A stretch of DNA of 64,000 bases from Candidatus Gastranaerophilales bacterium (GCA_944323145.1 CALURJ010000001.1:1-64000), one strand, 5' to 3'. Positions 17,956 through 27,217 are shown, counted from the first letter of the stretch. The notes: generated from the sequence alone by a model not told the origin. Numbers and translations are program-made.

Positions 17956-18192
17956 ATGACAATTACAATTATTGGTGTGGCTTTGGAAAACCGTCTTGAA
18001 ACATCTCTTGAATTCCAAAAAATCGTGACCGATTTCGGCTGCGGAATTAGAACACGTATCGGGCTGCATGCTTCTAAAGAACAGGTTTGCCTTAACAGAG
18101 GAATTGTGCTTCTTGAAGTTTCCGGCGACGCAGAACTTTTAAAATTAGAACTTTCCAAACATTGGCAAATTCAGACAATGGAATTTGAATAA
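17956..18192 (+). CDS. TM1266-like ACT-fold regulator (putative iron-only hydrogenase system regulator)
   Basis: A 78-residue protein beginning TITIIGVALENRLETS, with IRTRIGLHAS and a final beta-strand pattern. This matches the small ACT/ferredoxin-fold TM1266 family often found with [FeFe]-hydrogenase maturation genes. I placed the start at 17956, where AAAGGAG lies 5 bases upstream. Longer in-frame starts run back through the inverted repeat and are unlikely. No hydrogenase gene is in the window, so the functional label is by family only. Confidence 0.65.
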   Translation: MTITIIGVALENRLETSLEFQKIVTDFGCGIRTRIGLHASKEQVCLNRGIVLLEVSGDAELLKLELSKHWQIQTMEFE

Positions 18193-18248
18193 TAATTTTT
18201 GTAAACTATTTAAATTTTAAATAGCAAAAATTTTTTTCAGGGTGTTTC

Positions 18249-19811
18249 ATGCCTAAGGGAACTAACCAGATGATAACGCCCGTCAATGTTTTACAGACCA
18301 ATTTAATTTCTCAGGCGCTTCTAAAAAAATCGCCCGACGGTAAAACAGAAGCTAATCAACCTTTAAGAACAAGCATTTTTTATATTAATGATTTTCACGG
18401 GAAGTCTATAAATATCGAAAGAACAATAACTGCCTCAAATGCGTTTGACAGTTTTGTCCCTTCTGTCCCAACGGATAAGCTGAAACTTTCTTCAGGTGAT
18501 ATTCAGCTCGGTGAGCCTGCTCCCGCAAATCAGGTTATGGTGGAAGCGCAAAATATTATGGGAATAATGGCTTCTGCAATGGGAAACCATGAATATGACA
18601 CTCCTTCGCATATTGCAGAACTTATACCTCTTATGGGGTATAAAATGCTTGCATGTAATGTAAATATAAAGCCTGATAATCCGCTTTACGGAAAGGTTGA
18701 AAAATCCTATATTCAAGAGATTAACGGCAACAAATACGGTATAATCGGTGCAACTCCCGTAGATTTGTTCTCAAGATTAAAATACAGCAGATTGTTTGAG
18801 GAACTTGAAATTGACGGAATAGATGGAACTATCAAAGATATTCAAAATGAAGTCAATAATTTGAAAAGGCAGGGCGTAAATAAAATAATTCTTTTATCAC
18901 ATGTAGGTTTTGGCTATGATCAGCGTATTGCAAGAGAAACTGACGGAATTGATATTATTCTCGGTGGGCATTCTCATAATCTTATAACAGATGTAAAACC
19001 GAACATAAATTTATTTAGTTCAAAATCGGGAGAACCTGTTGTGATAACACAGGCAGGACGTGATGGAAATTATTTCGGAGTGCTTAATGTTGAGTGGAAT
19101 AAAAACGGCGTAATGACAAAGGTGCAAAATAATGTAACAAGTACACGCGGCTTTAAACGTAACCCTGTCGTAAGGCATATTTTTGAACAAATTCTTGGTA
19201 AACCTAAAGTTGTGGGAGTTATAAATTCCGCTCCTTTACCGCCTAAAAATGCGTCAATAGAACCAAGCGGTCATGCAAACTTTATGTGCGATTGTATGAG
19301 GGAAGAACTCGGAACAGATGTTGCGTTATTCGGTTCTGCTACTATCAGGGGATTTTTCGAGGCGGGTAAATTGGATACAAGGTGGCTTGAAGATATTTCT
19401 CCGTTTAAAAACAATTTAGTTGTGACTGATTATTCAGAAAAACAACTTGTTGATGCTTTAAAGGTTTCTGCAAAATCCCTTGTAAATACTAACAATAAAC
19501 CGGGAATTGTACATGTTTCAGGATTGAAGTATACAATTTCAAAGGACGGGCAGTTAAAAAGCGCAGCTTTTGTCGATAAGTCAGGGAAAGAAACGCCTAT
19601 TGATATAAACAATCCAAGGACGGATAAATTTTATAAAACGGCATTGACAGATTATTACTGCCAGGGACATGATGGATTTTCTATGTTAAAAAATTATGAC
19701 AAAGCTGTTAAATATGATTTTGATATTACAAAGTGTGTAGAAGATTATTTTAAAAAGCATCCTCAGCCCGTTGAAATTAAAGATGACGGAAGAATACAAA
19801 TTGTTGATTAA
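18249..19811 (+). CDS. 5'-nucleotidase/UshA-like metallophosphoesterase, no signal peptide (paralog 1)
   Basis: A 520-residue protein. The calcineurin-like metal motifs are all present: D48-F-H50, G-D84, G-N113-H114-E, a His in LLSHVGF and GGHSHN. A 5'-nucleotidase C-terminal domain follows (about 310-500). Enzymes of this type hydrolyse nucleotides or UDP-sugars and are usually periplasmic. Here the first 40 residues have no hydrophobic core, so export would need another route or the enzyme is cytosolic. AGGG precedes the ATG. A paralog with the same layout is at 60478-62133. A terminator follows immediately. Confidence 0.88.
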   Translation: MPKGTNQMITPVNVLQTNLISQALLKKSPDGKTEANQPLRTSIFYINDFHGKSINIERTITASNAFDSFVPSVPTDKLKLSSGDIQLGEPAPANQVMVEAQNIMGIMASAMGNHEYDTPSHIAELIPLMGYKMLACNVNIKPDNPLYGKVEKSYIQEINGNKYGIIGATPVDLFSRLKYSRLFEELEIDGIDGTIKDIQNEVNNLKRQGVNKIILLSHVGFGYDQRIARETDGIDIILGGHSHNLITDVKPNINLFSSKSGEPVVITQAGRDGNYFGVLNVEWNKNGVMTKVQNNVTSTRGFKRNPVVRHIFEQILGKPKVVGVINSAPLPPKNASIEPSGHANFMCDCMREELGTDVALFGSATIRGFFEAGKLDTRWLEDISPFKNNLVVTDYSEKQLVDALKVSAKSLVNTNNKPGIVHVSGLKYTISKDGQLKSAAFVDKSGKETPIDINNPRTDKFYKTALTDYYCQGHDGFSMLKNYDKAVKYDFDITKCVEDYFKKHPQPVEIKDDGRIQIVD

Positions 19812-19841
19812 AAAAGCGCCTGTTTAAATGGCGCTTTTTTC
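19811..19841. terminator. Bidirectional terminator between convergent genes
   Basis: AAAAAGCGCC and GGCGCTTTTTT, a perfect 10-bp stem with A and T runs on both sides. It can serve the plus-strand nucleotidase gene and the minus-strand membrane-protein gene, whose stop codon (19824-19826) lies in its loop. Confidence 0.88.
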
Positions 19842-20609
19842 TCTCATTATCGGTAGTAATTTTTCTTTATAAACCTGTACTAAACAATAATACCACACAA
19901 GTTGTGCTAAAAAGCCTAAATATCCGCCGACTGCTCCTACAATGATATTATATGCTGGAAACTGTGCATTACCTGAACTTATTAAGTAAAGCACAATTGC
20001 GATAGCAAAAGTCGGTATTAATGACAGTATTCCCGCAACCGGTATAAATAATATACCTAATAGCACCAGCATCCCTATAGATGGGGTAATAAACCTGAAT
20101 GGCAACATTACATTAAATAGACCTTTAGCGTCAAAATATTCACTGAAAGCTATAAATACAAATATTAAAAAAGTTGCCATTAAGAAAAATAATATTAATA
20201 ATAATATTCCCAAAATAGGTGCAATTATAGCAAAAATACTGGCAATAATAGCAAATACCGTCAAATATATAATCCAAACAATCATTAAAGGAAGAGCTTT
20301 CAGAAAAGTCCCTAGAGAAGTTAAATCAATATCAGGGAGCAATTCAGGACTTTGTTCAGAAAAAGCATTATGCATGAAGTTGTATGTGTATCCGCACAGA
20401 TAAATAGCGACAGCAAGCATACATATAATGCCTAAAATAGATGTTGATAAATCGGACGGTAAAAATTTAGAATGTTCAAATTTTTCAAAATAAAGTGAAA
20501 ATAAAGTAAAAATAGAAACTAAGGCAAATAATGAAATATGTTTCAATATTGCATTAGGACCGGAAAATAGTTTTTTGTACCCATCAAGAATTAGTGTTAC
20601 TGCGTTCAT
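19824..20609 (-). CDS. Multi-span membrane protein, cluster member 1
   Basis: A 261-residue integral membrane protein with about six hydrophobic segments, rich in Ile/Leu/Phe/Ala. I set the start at 20609 (NAVTLILDGYKKLFSG): it has AAGGAAAG upstream and aligns with the starts of its two neighbours, which also read x-x-Y/F-x-x-L/I-F/L-S-G-x. It overlaps the next gene upstream by 26 bases. The three proteins look like diverged paralogs of DUF-type permease-like membrane proteins. No transport motif is recognisable. Confidence 0.72.
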   Translation of the reverse strand: MNAVTLILDGYKKLFSGPNAILKHISLFALVSIFTLFSLYFEKFEHSKFLPSDLSTSILGIICMLAVAIYLCGYTYNFMHNAFSEQSPELLPDIDLTSLGTFLKALPLMIVWIIYLTVFAIIASIFAIIAPILGILLLILFFLMATFLIFVFIAFSEYFDAKGLFNVMLPFRFITPSIGMLVLLGILFIPVAGILSLIPTFAIAIVLYLISSGNAQFPAYNIIVGAVGGYLGFLAQLVWYYCLVQVYKEKLLPIMREKSAI

Positions 20610-21342
20610 TTTTTCTCTTTCCTTCATACGTTTTTATCAATTCATAATCCCAAATTAGAGTTCCGATTGTTAATGTATATACCATTAAAACACCTGTCAT
20701 ATAAGTTGATACTGCTTTGATGGCATATTCTTTTGATGATATTACAAATCCTATTGTGGTCAAATCGCCTTTATATAATATTGCGGCGGACAGCCCGATA
20801 ACAAAAAATATACAAAATATTGTTGTGAATGTTGTTACATAAGCAAGAATTATAATCCATAGTCTTTTGAAAAAGAGCATAATATAATCTGTTATTTTGA
20901 ATTTTGTAAAGAGCATTTTCCAGTCTTTATCATCAAAGTTATAAGAAAAACCGGCCTGCATCATTGTTAAAGGTACTGCAAGCAATGCCTCCGCACAAAA
21001 AGCATAATTCTGGTATTTTGTAAAGAGTGAAACAAGCGCAAGCGGAACACATACGAGAAATACTGACAGAGGAATTTTATTTTTTAAAATTTTTATTGAA
21101 CGCATATCAATATCCGGTAATTCACGTTCTTTCATAAAAAGGATTTCATATCCTGTAAGAAACAACGTAAAAATAACGGATACAACGGCAAGCATATATT
21201 TCCAGACAATGTCTGCTTCGCCTAATGCTATATAGCCCTGAAATAAGCCTGCAATTCCGCATATTGAAAACAGAGTAATTTGCCTTGGAAAAGCATCTTT
21301 ACCTGATAAGAGATTTACAAAGCCCTCAAACATTTTCGCCAT
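20584..21342 (-). CDS. Multi-span membrane protein, cluster member 2
   Basis: A 252-residue protein with about six membrane segments. The N-terminus (FEGFVNLLSGKDAF) matches the layout of members 1 and 3. AAGGAAG lies about 6 bases upstream of the ATG. It overlaps member 3 by 17 bases and member 1 by 26, so the three are translated together and probably form one membrane complex. Substrate unknown. Confidence 0.72.
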   Translation of the reverse strand: MAKMFEGFVNLLSGKDAFPRQITLFSICGIAGLFQGYIALGEADIVWKYMLAVVSVIFTLFLTGYEILFMKERELPDIDMRSIKILKNKIPLSVFLVCVPLALVSLFTKYQNYAFCAEALLAVPLTMMQAGFSYNFDDKDWKMLFTKFKITDYIMLFFKRLWIIILAYVTTFTTIFCIFFVIGLSAAILYKGDLTTIGFVISSKEYAIKAVSTYMTGVLMVYTLTIGTLIWDYELIKTYEGKRKNERSNTNS

Positions 21343-22108
21343 TGTCTTCTTCCTTTCTCAACAGCGGTTTTATTTTCTCTTTGTAAGTATTTATAAGAGA
21401 ATAAGGGTATGCAAAATACCATGTTATAATCATAAAGTATCCTGCACAGGTAATTACCGCGAAATCGACAGCATAATATTCCCCTGCAACATGTCCTATT
21501 GTGTCAAGCCCAGTTATTGCCGCTGCTGCATAAATCAATATACAAATAAGCAGAGCTGCAAGTGTCACAAGACTAAACAGACACAGTTTAATTAGGGTTT
21601 CTTTAAAGGCCGGTTTAATAAATTTGAATATTAATGCTATATTAAAAAGACCTTTTGTATCGAGATTTTCTGCGTAGGCCAGATAAATATAGTATACAAA
21701 TATTGCTACAAATGCTGTTAATCCGATAACAACAATCGGGAAAATTATGGTATTAATTACGGTCATATAAATAACAACAGACGCAATAAGTACTGTAATT
21801 GTATAAATACACCATACAATATCAAGCTTAATCATTCCCCAGTATACTTTTCCTTTAATATCTCTGAAATTTGGTACAATACCGGAGTTAATATTGTTAA
21901 TTGCATTATGTAAGAATTGAAGACTATGTGCTCCTATAAACAGTCCGAATAATATATCAAAAATATTCTGTTTATAATTGTCAGGTCTTCCTGTTGCAAT
22001 ATCAAGAAGCAATGAACATACAGTCCAAGCAAAAGCAATAATAAAAAGTCCTATATGTATTTTTTTGTTTTCAAAAATTTTTTTATAACTGTTAACTATT
22101 CCCGCCAT
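21326..22108 (-). CDS. Multi-span membrane protein, cluster member 3
   Basis: A 260-residue protein, first in the transcript of the three-gene cluster. About six hydrophobic helices; GGAGAGAG precedes the ATG. The motif AYAENLDTKGLFNIALIFKFIKPAF in its middle corresponds to AFSEYFDAKGLFNVMLPFRFITPSI in member 1, direct evidence that the genes are paralogs. The conserved (F/A)(S/A)E-x-x-D-(A/T)-KGLFN core lies between two helices and may be the functional site. Confidence 0.74.
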   Translation of the reverse strand: MAGIVNSYKKIFENKKIHIGLFIIAFAWTVCSLLLDIATGRPDNYKQNIFDILFGLFIGAHSLQFLHNAINNINSGIVPNFRDIKGKVYWGMIKLDIVWCIYTITVLIASVVIYMTVINTIIFPIVVIGLTAFVAIFVYYIYLAYAENLDTKGLFNIALIFKFIKPAFKETLIKLCLFSLVTLAALLICILIYAAAAITGLDTIGHVAGEYYAVDFAVITCAGYFMIITWYFAYPYSLINTYKEKIKPLLRKEEDNGENV

Positions 22109-22156
22109 TTTCTCTCTCCATTTTTATTTAGTTTATTATAGCAGTTTTTCAGGCGA

Positions 22157-22186
22157 TTGCAAGAATGTATTTTTTTGTTGTAAAAT
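22157..22186 (+). promoter_or_regulatory. Promoter placing the start of transcription at the prfB ATG
   Basis: TTGCAA at 22157-22162, 18-bp spacer, TAAAAT at 22181-22186. The -10 box ends 7 bases before the ATG at 22193, so the mRNA would start at or next to the start codon. No Shine-Dalgarno sequence precedes the ATG. Confidence 0.5.
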
Positions 22187-22192
22187 TTTTTT

Positions 22193-23279
22193 ATGGATAC
22201 AGAATTAAAACAAAAAATAAATAATTTGAACACACGTTTTACCAAAATTAAGGAGTGTCTTTGACTCTGCCCAATTGAATAAAGATTTGGCTGAACTTGA
22301 AGGCAAACTTCAAAATCCTGATATTTGGTCTGATCAAAAGAAGGCTTCAGATATTGGAGCTCAGGTACGCTCAATAAAAGATAATCTTGAGTTTTTAGAT
22401 AAATGGCAGAATGTTCTGGATGATTCCTATATAGCACTTGATATCGGCGATTCCGAGTTGATAAATGAAAGTGCTGAAAATCTAAAGGAAATGGAGCGTG
22501 CACTTGATTCCTTTGAAGTTAAGCAGATGTTGAGCGGAGAATATGACGGTGCTGATGCAATTTTGACGATAAATGCCGGAGCAGGCGGAACGGATGCACA
22601 GGACTGGGCAAGCCTGCTTCTTAGAATGTATACAAGATGGGCAGAAAATAAAGGCTGGAAGGTTGAACTTTTAGACAAACTTGACGGAGAGGAAGCCGGT
22701 ATAAAATCAGCGACCATAAAAATTACGGGTAAGTTCGCGTTTGGTTATGCTAAAGCTGAAAAAGGAGTGCACAGACTTGTTAGAATATCCCCTTTTAATG
22801 CGAATGGAAAACGCCAGACAAGTTTCGCTTCAGTTGAAGTTACGCCGATTATTGAGGATATTGAAAAAACTATAACAATTCCGCCTGAAGAACTTGAAAT
22901 TGACACGATGCGTTCTGGTGGTGCGGGCGGTCAAAATGTAAACAAGGTAGAAACGGCTGTTCGAATTTTGCATAAACCTACAGGAATTGTTGTCAAATGT
23001 CAGCAGGAAAGATCACAGCTTCAAAATAAAGAGAATGCAATGCAGATTCTTGCCTCAAAACTTCTTGCGATACGTCAGGCAGAGCATGAGAAAAAACTTG
23101 CCCAATTAAAAGGTGAAAGTGCCGATATAAATTTCGGTTCACAGATTAGGTCTTATGTTTTTCATCCTTATAAGATGGTCAAGGATCACAGAACAGGCTT
23201 TGAATCGAGTAATGTTGATGCTGTTATGGATGGTGAACTTGACGGGTTTATTGAAGCTTATTTAAGAAATCTTAAATAA
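22193..23279 (+). CDS. prfB: Peptide chain release factor 2, with programmed +1 frameshift
   Basis: RF2 releases peptides at UGA and UAA. The zero frame starts at 22193 and meets an in-frame TGA at 22262-22264 after 23 codons; reading resumes in the +1 frame at GAC (22263), giving join(22193..22261,22263..23279), about 361 residues, near the usual RF2 length. The GGQ peptidyl-hydrolysis motif ([14 protein letters not shown]) and the SPF stop-recognition tripeptide (RISPFNANG) are present. The shift site has the classic form: AAGGAG, then TGT CTT TGA C. When RF2 is scarce the ribosome pauses at UGA and shifts, so the gene senses its own product. Confidence 0.97.
22250..22265 (+). promoter_or_regulatory. 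prfB recoding site (SD-like element, slippery CTT, TGA C)
   Basis: AAGGAG at 22250-22255 lies 3 bases before the slippery codon CTT (22259-22261) and the UGA stop followed by C. The spacing matches the internal Shine-Dalgarno that promotes +1 slippage in known bacterial prfB genes. Confidence 0.93.
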
Positions 23280-23345
23280 AAACGCAATTTTTTGATTAAA
23301 AAATACTTTATATATGAGTAGATTGTAGGTTTAAGGTATTTTTTT

Positions 23346-24242
23346 GTGTCATTAAATCAAGTTTCATTATCTGCTCAAAATCAATATATAAATAAACCCC
23401 GCGAAGATGACAATCATGCCGCTGTTGATACTATTTTGGAACCTGTAGAACAAACGGTTGTGAATAGTGTTGCCCCTGCAAGACGTATCGCGGGAATTCC
23501 TGACATGTTAAAAAATGGGGATACATTTAGCGCTACAGGTATTGCAGCGTTGACGCTTATAAACCTTCCTGAAGATTGCAGGGATTTAAAAGCCGCTTAT
23601 AGACATTCTGCTTGTGCATTAACAAGAAAAAATATTCCAAAAGCTTATGATTATAAAAAATATCAACATGATTTTTCTTTTTTTAGAGGAACACTCCTAC
23701 ATGAAGGAATGAAAAAAATAAAATCTAAAAATGGCAAGATAGTAGTAGACCGTTTATATAATGCGGATAAAACTTTGTATAACACTAAATTAGGAAAATG
23801 GTTTCAAAAAAAACTCGGGATAACAGACGGTGCCCCTGTTCAATCAAAGGTAAAGGATTTATGGGGCAATATGCTTCCTGTTCGTTCAATAAATGTGAAA
23901 AATGATTTTCTGGGATTAAAAGAGCTGACCGGCCGTGCCTTAAAACGTACAACCGTATTGGGACTTGCATTTATGGGACTGTTGGAACTCCCGAAAATTA
24001 TAAAGTCATTGAAAAAAGGCGATAATGCAAAAGAAAAAACAAAATCTTTTACGGTTCAGTCGGCTAAATCTGCTATGAATGTTTTAAGCGTAAGTGCAGG
24101 CATGGGATATATCGGCGCCTTAGGCGCGAAACACTTCGGGGCATTAGGTTCTCTGGTCGGAATGGGGTTAGGGGTAATTGCAGGTGCTGCAGCTTCGTCC
24201 GGCATTCAAAAAACAATAAAAAAAATGAATAATCAAAATTAA
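23346..24242 (+). CDS. Hypothetical protein with a Gly/Ala-rich membrane-like C-terminus
   Basis: A 298-residue protein, GTG start with AAGG about 8 bases upstream. It has no signal peptide. Residues about 215-235 and 245-285 are hydrophobic and Gly/Ala-rich (GMGYIGALGAKHFGALGSLVGMGLGVIAGAA), like the glycine-zipper segments of membrane-inserting proteins. The front half is Lys/Arg-rich and soluble. I do not recognise a family. It runs convergent with the PHP gene, overlapping its 3' end by 4 bases. The style resembles the unknown proteins at 39928 and 40695. Confidence 0.65.
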   Translation: MSLNQVSLSAQNQYINKPREDDNHAAVDTILEPVEQTVVNSVAPARRIAGIPDMLKNGDTFSATGIAALTLINLPEDCRDLKAAYRHSACALTRKNIPKAYDYKKYQHDFSFFRGTLLHEGMKKIKSKNGKIVVDRLYNADKTLYNTKLGKWFQKKLGITDGAPVQSKVKDLWGNMLPVRSINVKNDFLGLKELTGRALKRTTVLGLAFMGLLELPKIIKSLKKGDNAKEKTKSFTVQSAKSAMNVLSVSAGMGYIGALGAKHFGALGSLVGMGLGVIAGAAASSGIQKTIKKMNNQN

Positions 24243-24847
24243 TTCAGCTGTGTTTTATGTAAGTCAGTGCCGCCGGTTTTAATTAGATTGTATTTGTCAG
24301 CAATTTTATTAACAGTTTCTGCTTTATGAAATTTTATTATTCCTCTGTGTCTTTCATACGGGTAATAAACCTCAATTCCGTCCAATCCGTAAGAAATGAG
24401 CTTTTTTACAAATCTTTCAAGGCTTATTGCCCAGCAGCAGGCCGGATGTGCAAGAACAGCTTTACCGCCTGCATTGTGAATTGCCTTAATAAGTTTTTTT
24501 ATATCTCTTTTTGCAAAAATCCTTACAATATCAAGCTCGGTTTCTTTTTTTGTTTTGGCGCAGAAAGATAAAAGTTCTTTATTATCAATATCAATATCAT
24601 ATGCTAAAAGATGCATAAAAACATAACCGCACCAGACATCAAATTCAACAGCCGGCAGAAGTATTTTATCTTTTATAATTTTATGCGCTTCAATAGTATT
24701 ATGATCGCATATAGCTATTTTTTTGTAGCCTTTTTCTTTGGCCTGTTTTACAAGGTCTGTTGGATCTGCTTCGCCATCCGAAAATTTTGTGTGAAGGTGT
24801 AAATTTACTTTTTTATTAAGATAATCTTCTTTTGTATACTTTTCCAT
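24239..24847 (-). CDS. PHP-domain phosphoesterase
   Basis: A 202-residue protein of the polymerase-and-histidinol-phosphatase fold. Metal motifs are LHLHTKFSDG near residue 17, ICDHNT near 45, an AHPA block and a late GGTDLHK. Small single-domain members hydrolyse 3',5'-bisphosphonucleotides or similar phosphoesters; the exact substrate cannot be told. I chose the ATG at 24847. Longer in-frame starts would run into the divergent gene at 24899. No ribosome binding site is seen; a TATAAT box lies about 15 bases upstream. Confidence 0.85.
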   Translation of the reverse strand: MEKYTKEDYLNKKVNLHLHTKFSDGEADPTDLVKQAKEKGYKKIAICDHNTIEAHKIIKDKILLPAVEFDVWCGYVFMHLLAYDIDIDNKELLSFCAKTKKETELDIVRIFAKRDIKKLIKAIHNAGGKAVLAHPACCWAISLERFVKKLISYGLDGIEVYYPYERHRGIIKFHKAETVNKIADKYNLIKTGGTDLHKTQLN

Positions 24848-24898
24848 ATTTGTAATAAAATTATTATACAATAAATCAAAAATTACTATAGGAGAGAT

Positions 24899-25894
24899 AT
24901 GGCAAAAGAAGATAAAAGTGTTTGGCTTGTATTTTTTGAAGGTATAAAAATTTATGCATTGAATATTCATAAATTTTTGTTATATATGGCTTTTCCTGTA
25001 TTGGGGCAGATTTTGGGATTATTTTTGATTTTTGGATTGACATACTGGTATACCCGGAATTATCAGAATCTTGCTGTAAAATATGCTCCGTTAAATGACT
25101 TTTCAACAATGCTTACGGTTGTTGTTTTAACGGTTATTCCCGGCTTACTGATATGGGCAAGGGCCTTTTGGGATTATCTTGTTTCCTACGGAGCCGTTAA
25201 TTCAATGGCGGAAGGGTACCTAAATACCGGAAAAGTATACGATTTCAGGGCACATAATGAAGTTGTGACAAAAAGAACATTTTTTTATATTTTATTGTGG
25301 CTGTTATTCAGTATTTTTACATTGCTTGCAGTTATTCCAGTTTTTTGGGTAATAGGGGCGGTATTTTTTATATATTTTGTTCTTATTTTTCAGGTATTTA
25401 CATTTGAGGATGGTGTTTCTCCTGTAGGCTGTTTTAAAAGAAGTTTAAGTCTTGTAAAGGGCAAATTTTCAAGAACATTTTTGCTTATGACTTTGTTGGT
25501 AATTTTTACATATTACTTGTTGCCGGCAGGACTTTCGGTGATATTTGACTCTTTAAATCTGACAGGAGTTTTATCTAAAGTTTTTGAAGGCTGGGCTTAC
25601 AGCCTGCCGTTACCTTTTGAAGCTGTTGAGCGTTTTAATATTACGCCTGCCGTTATAGCTGTGGAAATGGTTAAACAGCTCGTATTTTTTATAGTTGTCG
25701 GATTTACTTTGCCTGTTAGAAGTATCTGCTGGGCTTTGTGGTATAAAAATCTTTATTTTGAAGATTCTGCAGAGATTATCGAAAAAAAGAGAAAATCTGC
25801 CAAAAAAGCTTCTGCAAAAACATTTAAGATTGAAAAAAGAGGTATAGATCCGGAAATTATCAGGCGTGCAAGACTTGAAGACGACGAGTATTAA
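24899..25894 (+). CDS. Integral membrane protein of unknown function
   Basis: A 331-residue protein with about six membrane segments between residues 20 and 275, followed by a Lys/Arg-rich cytoplasmic tail (EKKRKSAKKASAKTFKIEKR) and an acidic end. AGGAG is 5 bases before the ATG. Gene order with a zinc-ribbon mini-protein (4-base gap) and rph suggests one operon. It resembles the three-gene membrane cluster at 19.8-22.1 kb in style, with an FEDGVSPVGCFKRSLSLVKG loop, but clear homology is not visible. Confidence 0.7.
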   Translation: MAKEDKSVWLVFFEGIKIYALNIHKFLLYMAFPVLGQILGLFLIFGLTYWYTRNYQNLAVKYAPLNDFSTMLTVVVLTVIPGLLIWARAFWDYLVSYGAVNSMAEGYLNTGKVYDFRAHNEVVTKRTFFYILLWLLFSIFTLLAVIPVFWVIGAVFFIYFVLIFQVFTFEDGVSPVGCFKRSLSLVKGKFSRTFLLMTLLVIFTYYLLPAGLSVIFDSLNLTGVLSKVFEGWAYSLPLPFEAVERFNITPAVIAVEMVKQLVFFIVVGFTLPVRSICWALWYKNLYFEDSAEIIEKKRKSAKKASAKTFKIEKRGIDPEIIRRARLEDDEY

Positions 25895-25897
25895 ATT

Positions 25898-26113
25898 ATG
25901 TTTATTTGTAAGAACTGTAAATCTGTTGATAAATTTGAATTGATGTTTTCTCCTGAATATAGAGGGGACAAAAATTTTAAGCAGGAATACAATAAAGACG
26001 GCGATATAGAAATAACCGTTGACGGATACAAATTTGTACCTGATTTGCAGTTTATGAATGATCATGCAGTATGCAGATACTGCGGTCAAATTTATATGTG
26101 GGATTACGAGTAA
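25898..26113 (+). CDS. Zinc-ribbon mini-protein
   Basis: A 71-residue protein with two CxxC knuckles: CKNC at the N-terminus (FICKNCKS) and CRYC near the C-terminus (VCRYCGQIYMW). This is a zinc-ribbon arrangement spanning the whole protein, with a beta-rich middle. No enzyme motif. It starts 4 bases after the membrane-protein stop and ends 12 bases before rph. Confidence 0.75.
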   Translation: MFICKNCKSVDKFELMFSPEYRGDKNFKQEYNKDGDIEITVDGYKFVPDLQFMNDHAVCRYCGQIYMWDYE

Positions 26114-26125
26114 AAGAGGTTTAGA

Positions 26126-26830
26126 ATGAAAAGAGAAGGACGAAAAAATAACGAAACACGTGAAATAAGATTTATTAAAGATTTTACCAAACATGCATTA
26201 GGTTCGGTTCTTGTAGAATTTGGAGATACAAGAGTTTTAACAACCGCATCTGTTGAAGAGGGAAAACCTAAATGGATGGACAAAGAGGATAAACGCGGCT
26301 GGCTTACGGCAGAATATTCTCTTTTGCCTTCTGCTCCTAATACGAGATGCCAGAGAGAAAGAACAAAGATTTCCGGCAGAACTCAGGAAATTCAACGTCT
26401 TATAGGCAGAAGCCTGCGCGCGTGCATTGATTTGGAAAAAATCCCTGATTTGACAATAACAATTGATGCCGATGTAATTCAAGCTGATGGAGGGACGAGA
26501 ACAGCAAGTATTTGCGGCGGCTTTTTAGCTCTAAAACTTGCTGTTGAAAAACTTCTCAAAAATGGAACATTAAAAGAAGATCCGATAATTGAATCCGTTG
26601 CAGCTATATCAGCGGGTATTGTAGACGGAGATGTCCGATTGGATTTGGATTACGAAGAAGATTCTCATGCGCAGGTTGACAGCAATATAGTCCTTACAAA
26701 GAGTGGTAAAATTATAGAATTTCAAACTACTGCGGAAGGTGAACCATATGAAAAAGCGCAGATGCTTGAAATTTTTAATGTGGCAGAGCAAGGAATAAAA
26801 AAAATAGTTGATATGTACAATTTAATTTAG
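26126..26830 (+). CDS. rph: Ribonuclease PH
   Basis: A 234-residue phosphorolytic 3'-to-5' exoribonuclease that trims tRNA 3' ends. Typical blocks are FTKHALGSVLVEFGDTRVLT, the GWLTAEYSLLPSAPNTR active-site region, ISGRTQEIQRLIGRSLRA and ADVIQADGGTRTASICG. Length matches the family. It follows the zinc-ribbon gene by 12 bases; GAGGTTTAGA precedes the ATG. Confidence 0.97.
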   Translation: MKREGRKNNETREIRFIKDFTKHALGSVLVEFGDTRVLTTASVEEGKPKWMDKEDKRGWLTAEYSLLPSAPNTRCQRERTKISGRTQEIQRLIGRSLRACIDLEKIPDLTITIDADVIQADGGTRTASICGGFLALKLAVEKLLKNGTLKEDPIIESVAAISAGIVDGDVRLDLDYEEDSHAQVDSNIVLTKSGKIIEFQTTAEGEPYEKAQMLEIFNVAEQGIKKIVDMYNLI

Positions 26831-26867
26831 TATAATTATTTGTGTAGAAAAAAAAGGAGAGTGTATT

Positions 26868-27194
26868 ATGAAAAAGTTATTAATTGCATCTTTAGTTTTG
26901 GCTCTGACAGGAGCAGCTGCAGTTTATGCAGCAGATTCATCTTCAACAACTTACACTGAACGTTTTATTCAAAAACATACCCAGAAAATAGTCGATAAAG
27001 AAAAAGAATTGCAGCAGCAGCAACAGGCAAGAGAAGAAGCCAGAGCAAAACAACAGCAGGAAAGACTTGAAAAGCAACAAGCATTTCAAAAAAAATTAGA
27101 AGCTGACAAAAAGGCTCGTCAGGAAGCCCGTCAGGAAAGACAACAAAAAATTGAAAAGAAAAAACAATTGTGGAATGAGCTAATCTCTGAGTAA
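26868..27194 (+). CDS. Secreted Gln/Lys/Glu-rich coiled-coil protein A
   Basis: A 108-residue protein. Residues 1-21 are a signal peptide ending VYA-A. The rest is almost wholly Q, K, E, R and A in heptad-like spacing (about residues 40-100), a predicted long coiled coil, ending KKKQLWNELISE. No cysteine. It is a tandem paralog of the next gene: same signal peptide style, same charge pattern, and the same C-terminal end KKKxLxxELxSE. Function unknown. AAGGAG is 7 bases before the ATG. Confidence 0.75.
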   Translation: MKKLLIASLVLALTGAAAVYAADSSSTTYTERFIQKHTQKIVDKEKELQQQQQAREEARAKQQQERLEKQQAFQKKLEADKKARQEARQERQQKIEKKKQLWNELISE

Positions 27195-27217
27195 TATAAT
27201 TTGAAAGCGAGGTTATT

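Noticed and set aside
22096-22503. 135-codon minus-strand reading frame over the prfB start
   Set aside because: Antisense shadow of prfB, whose frameshift site and protein motifs are clear.
24848-24970. Long N-terminal form of the PHP protein
   Set aside because: It would overlap the divergent gene at 24899 and adds a hydrophobic, Cys-containing stretch unlike PHP proteins.
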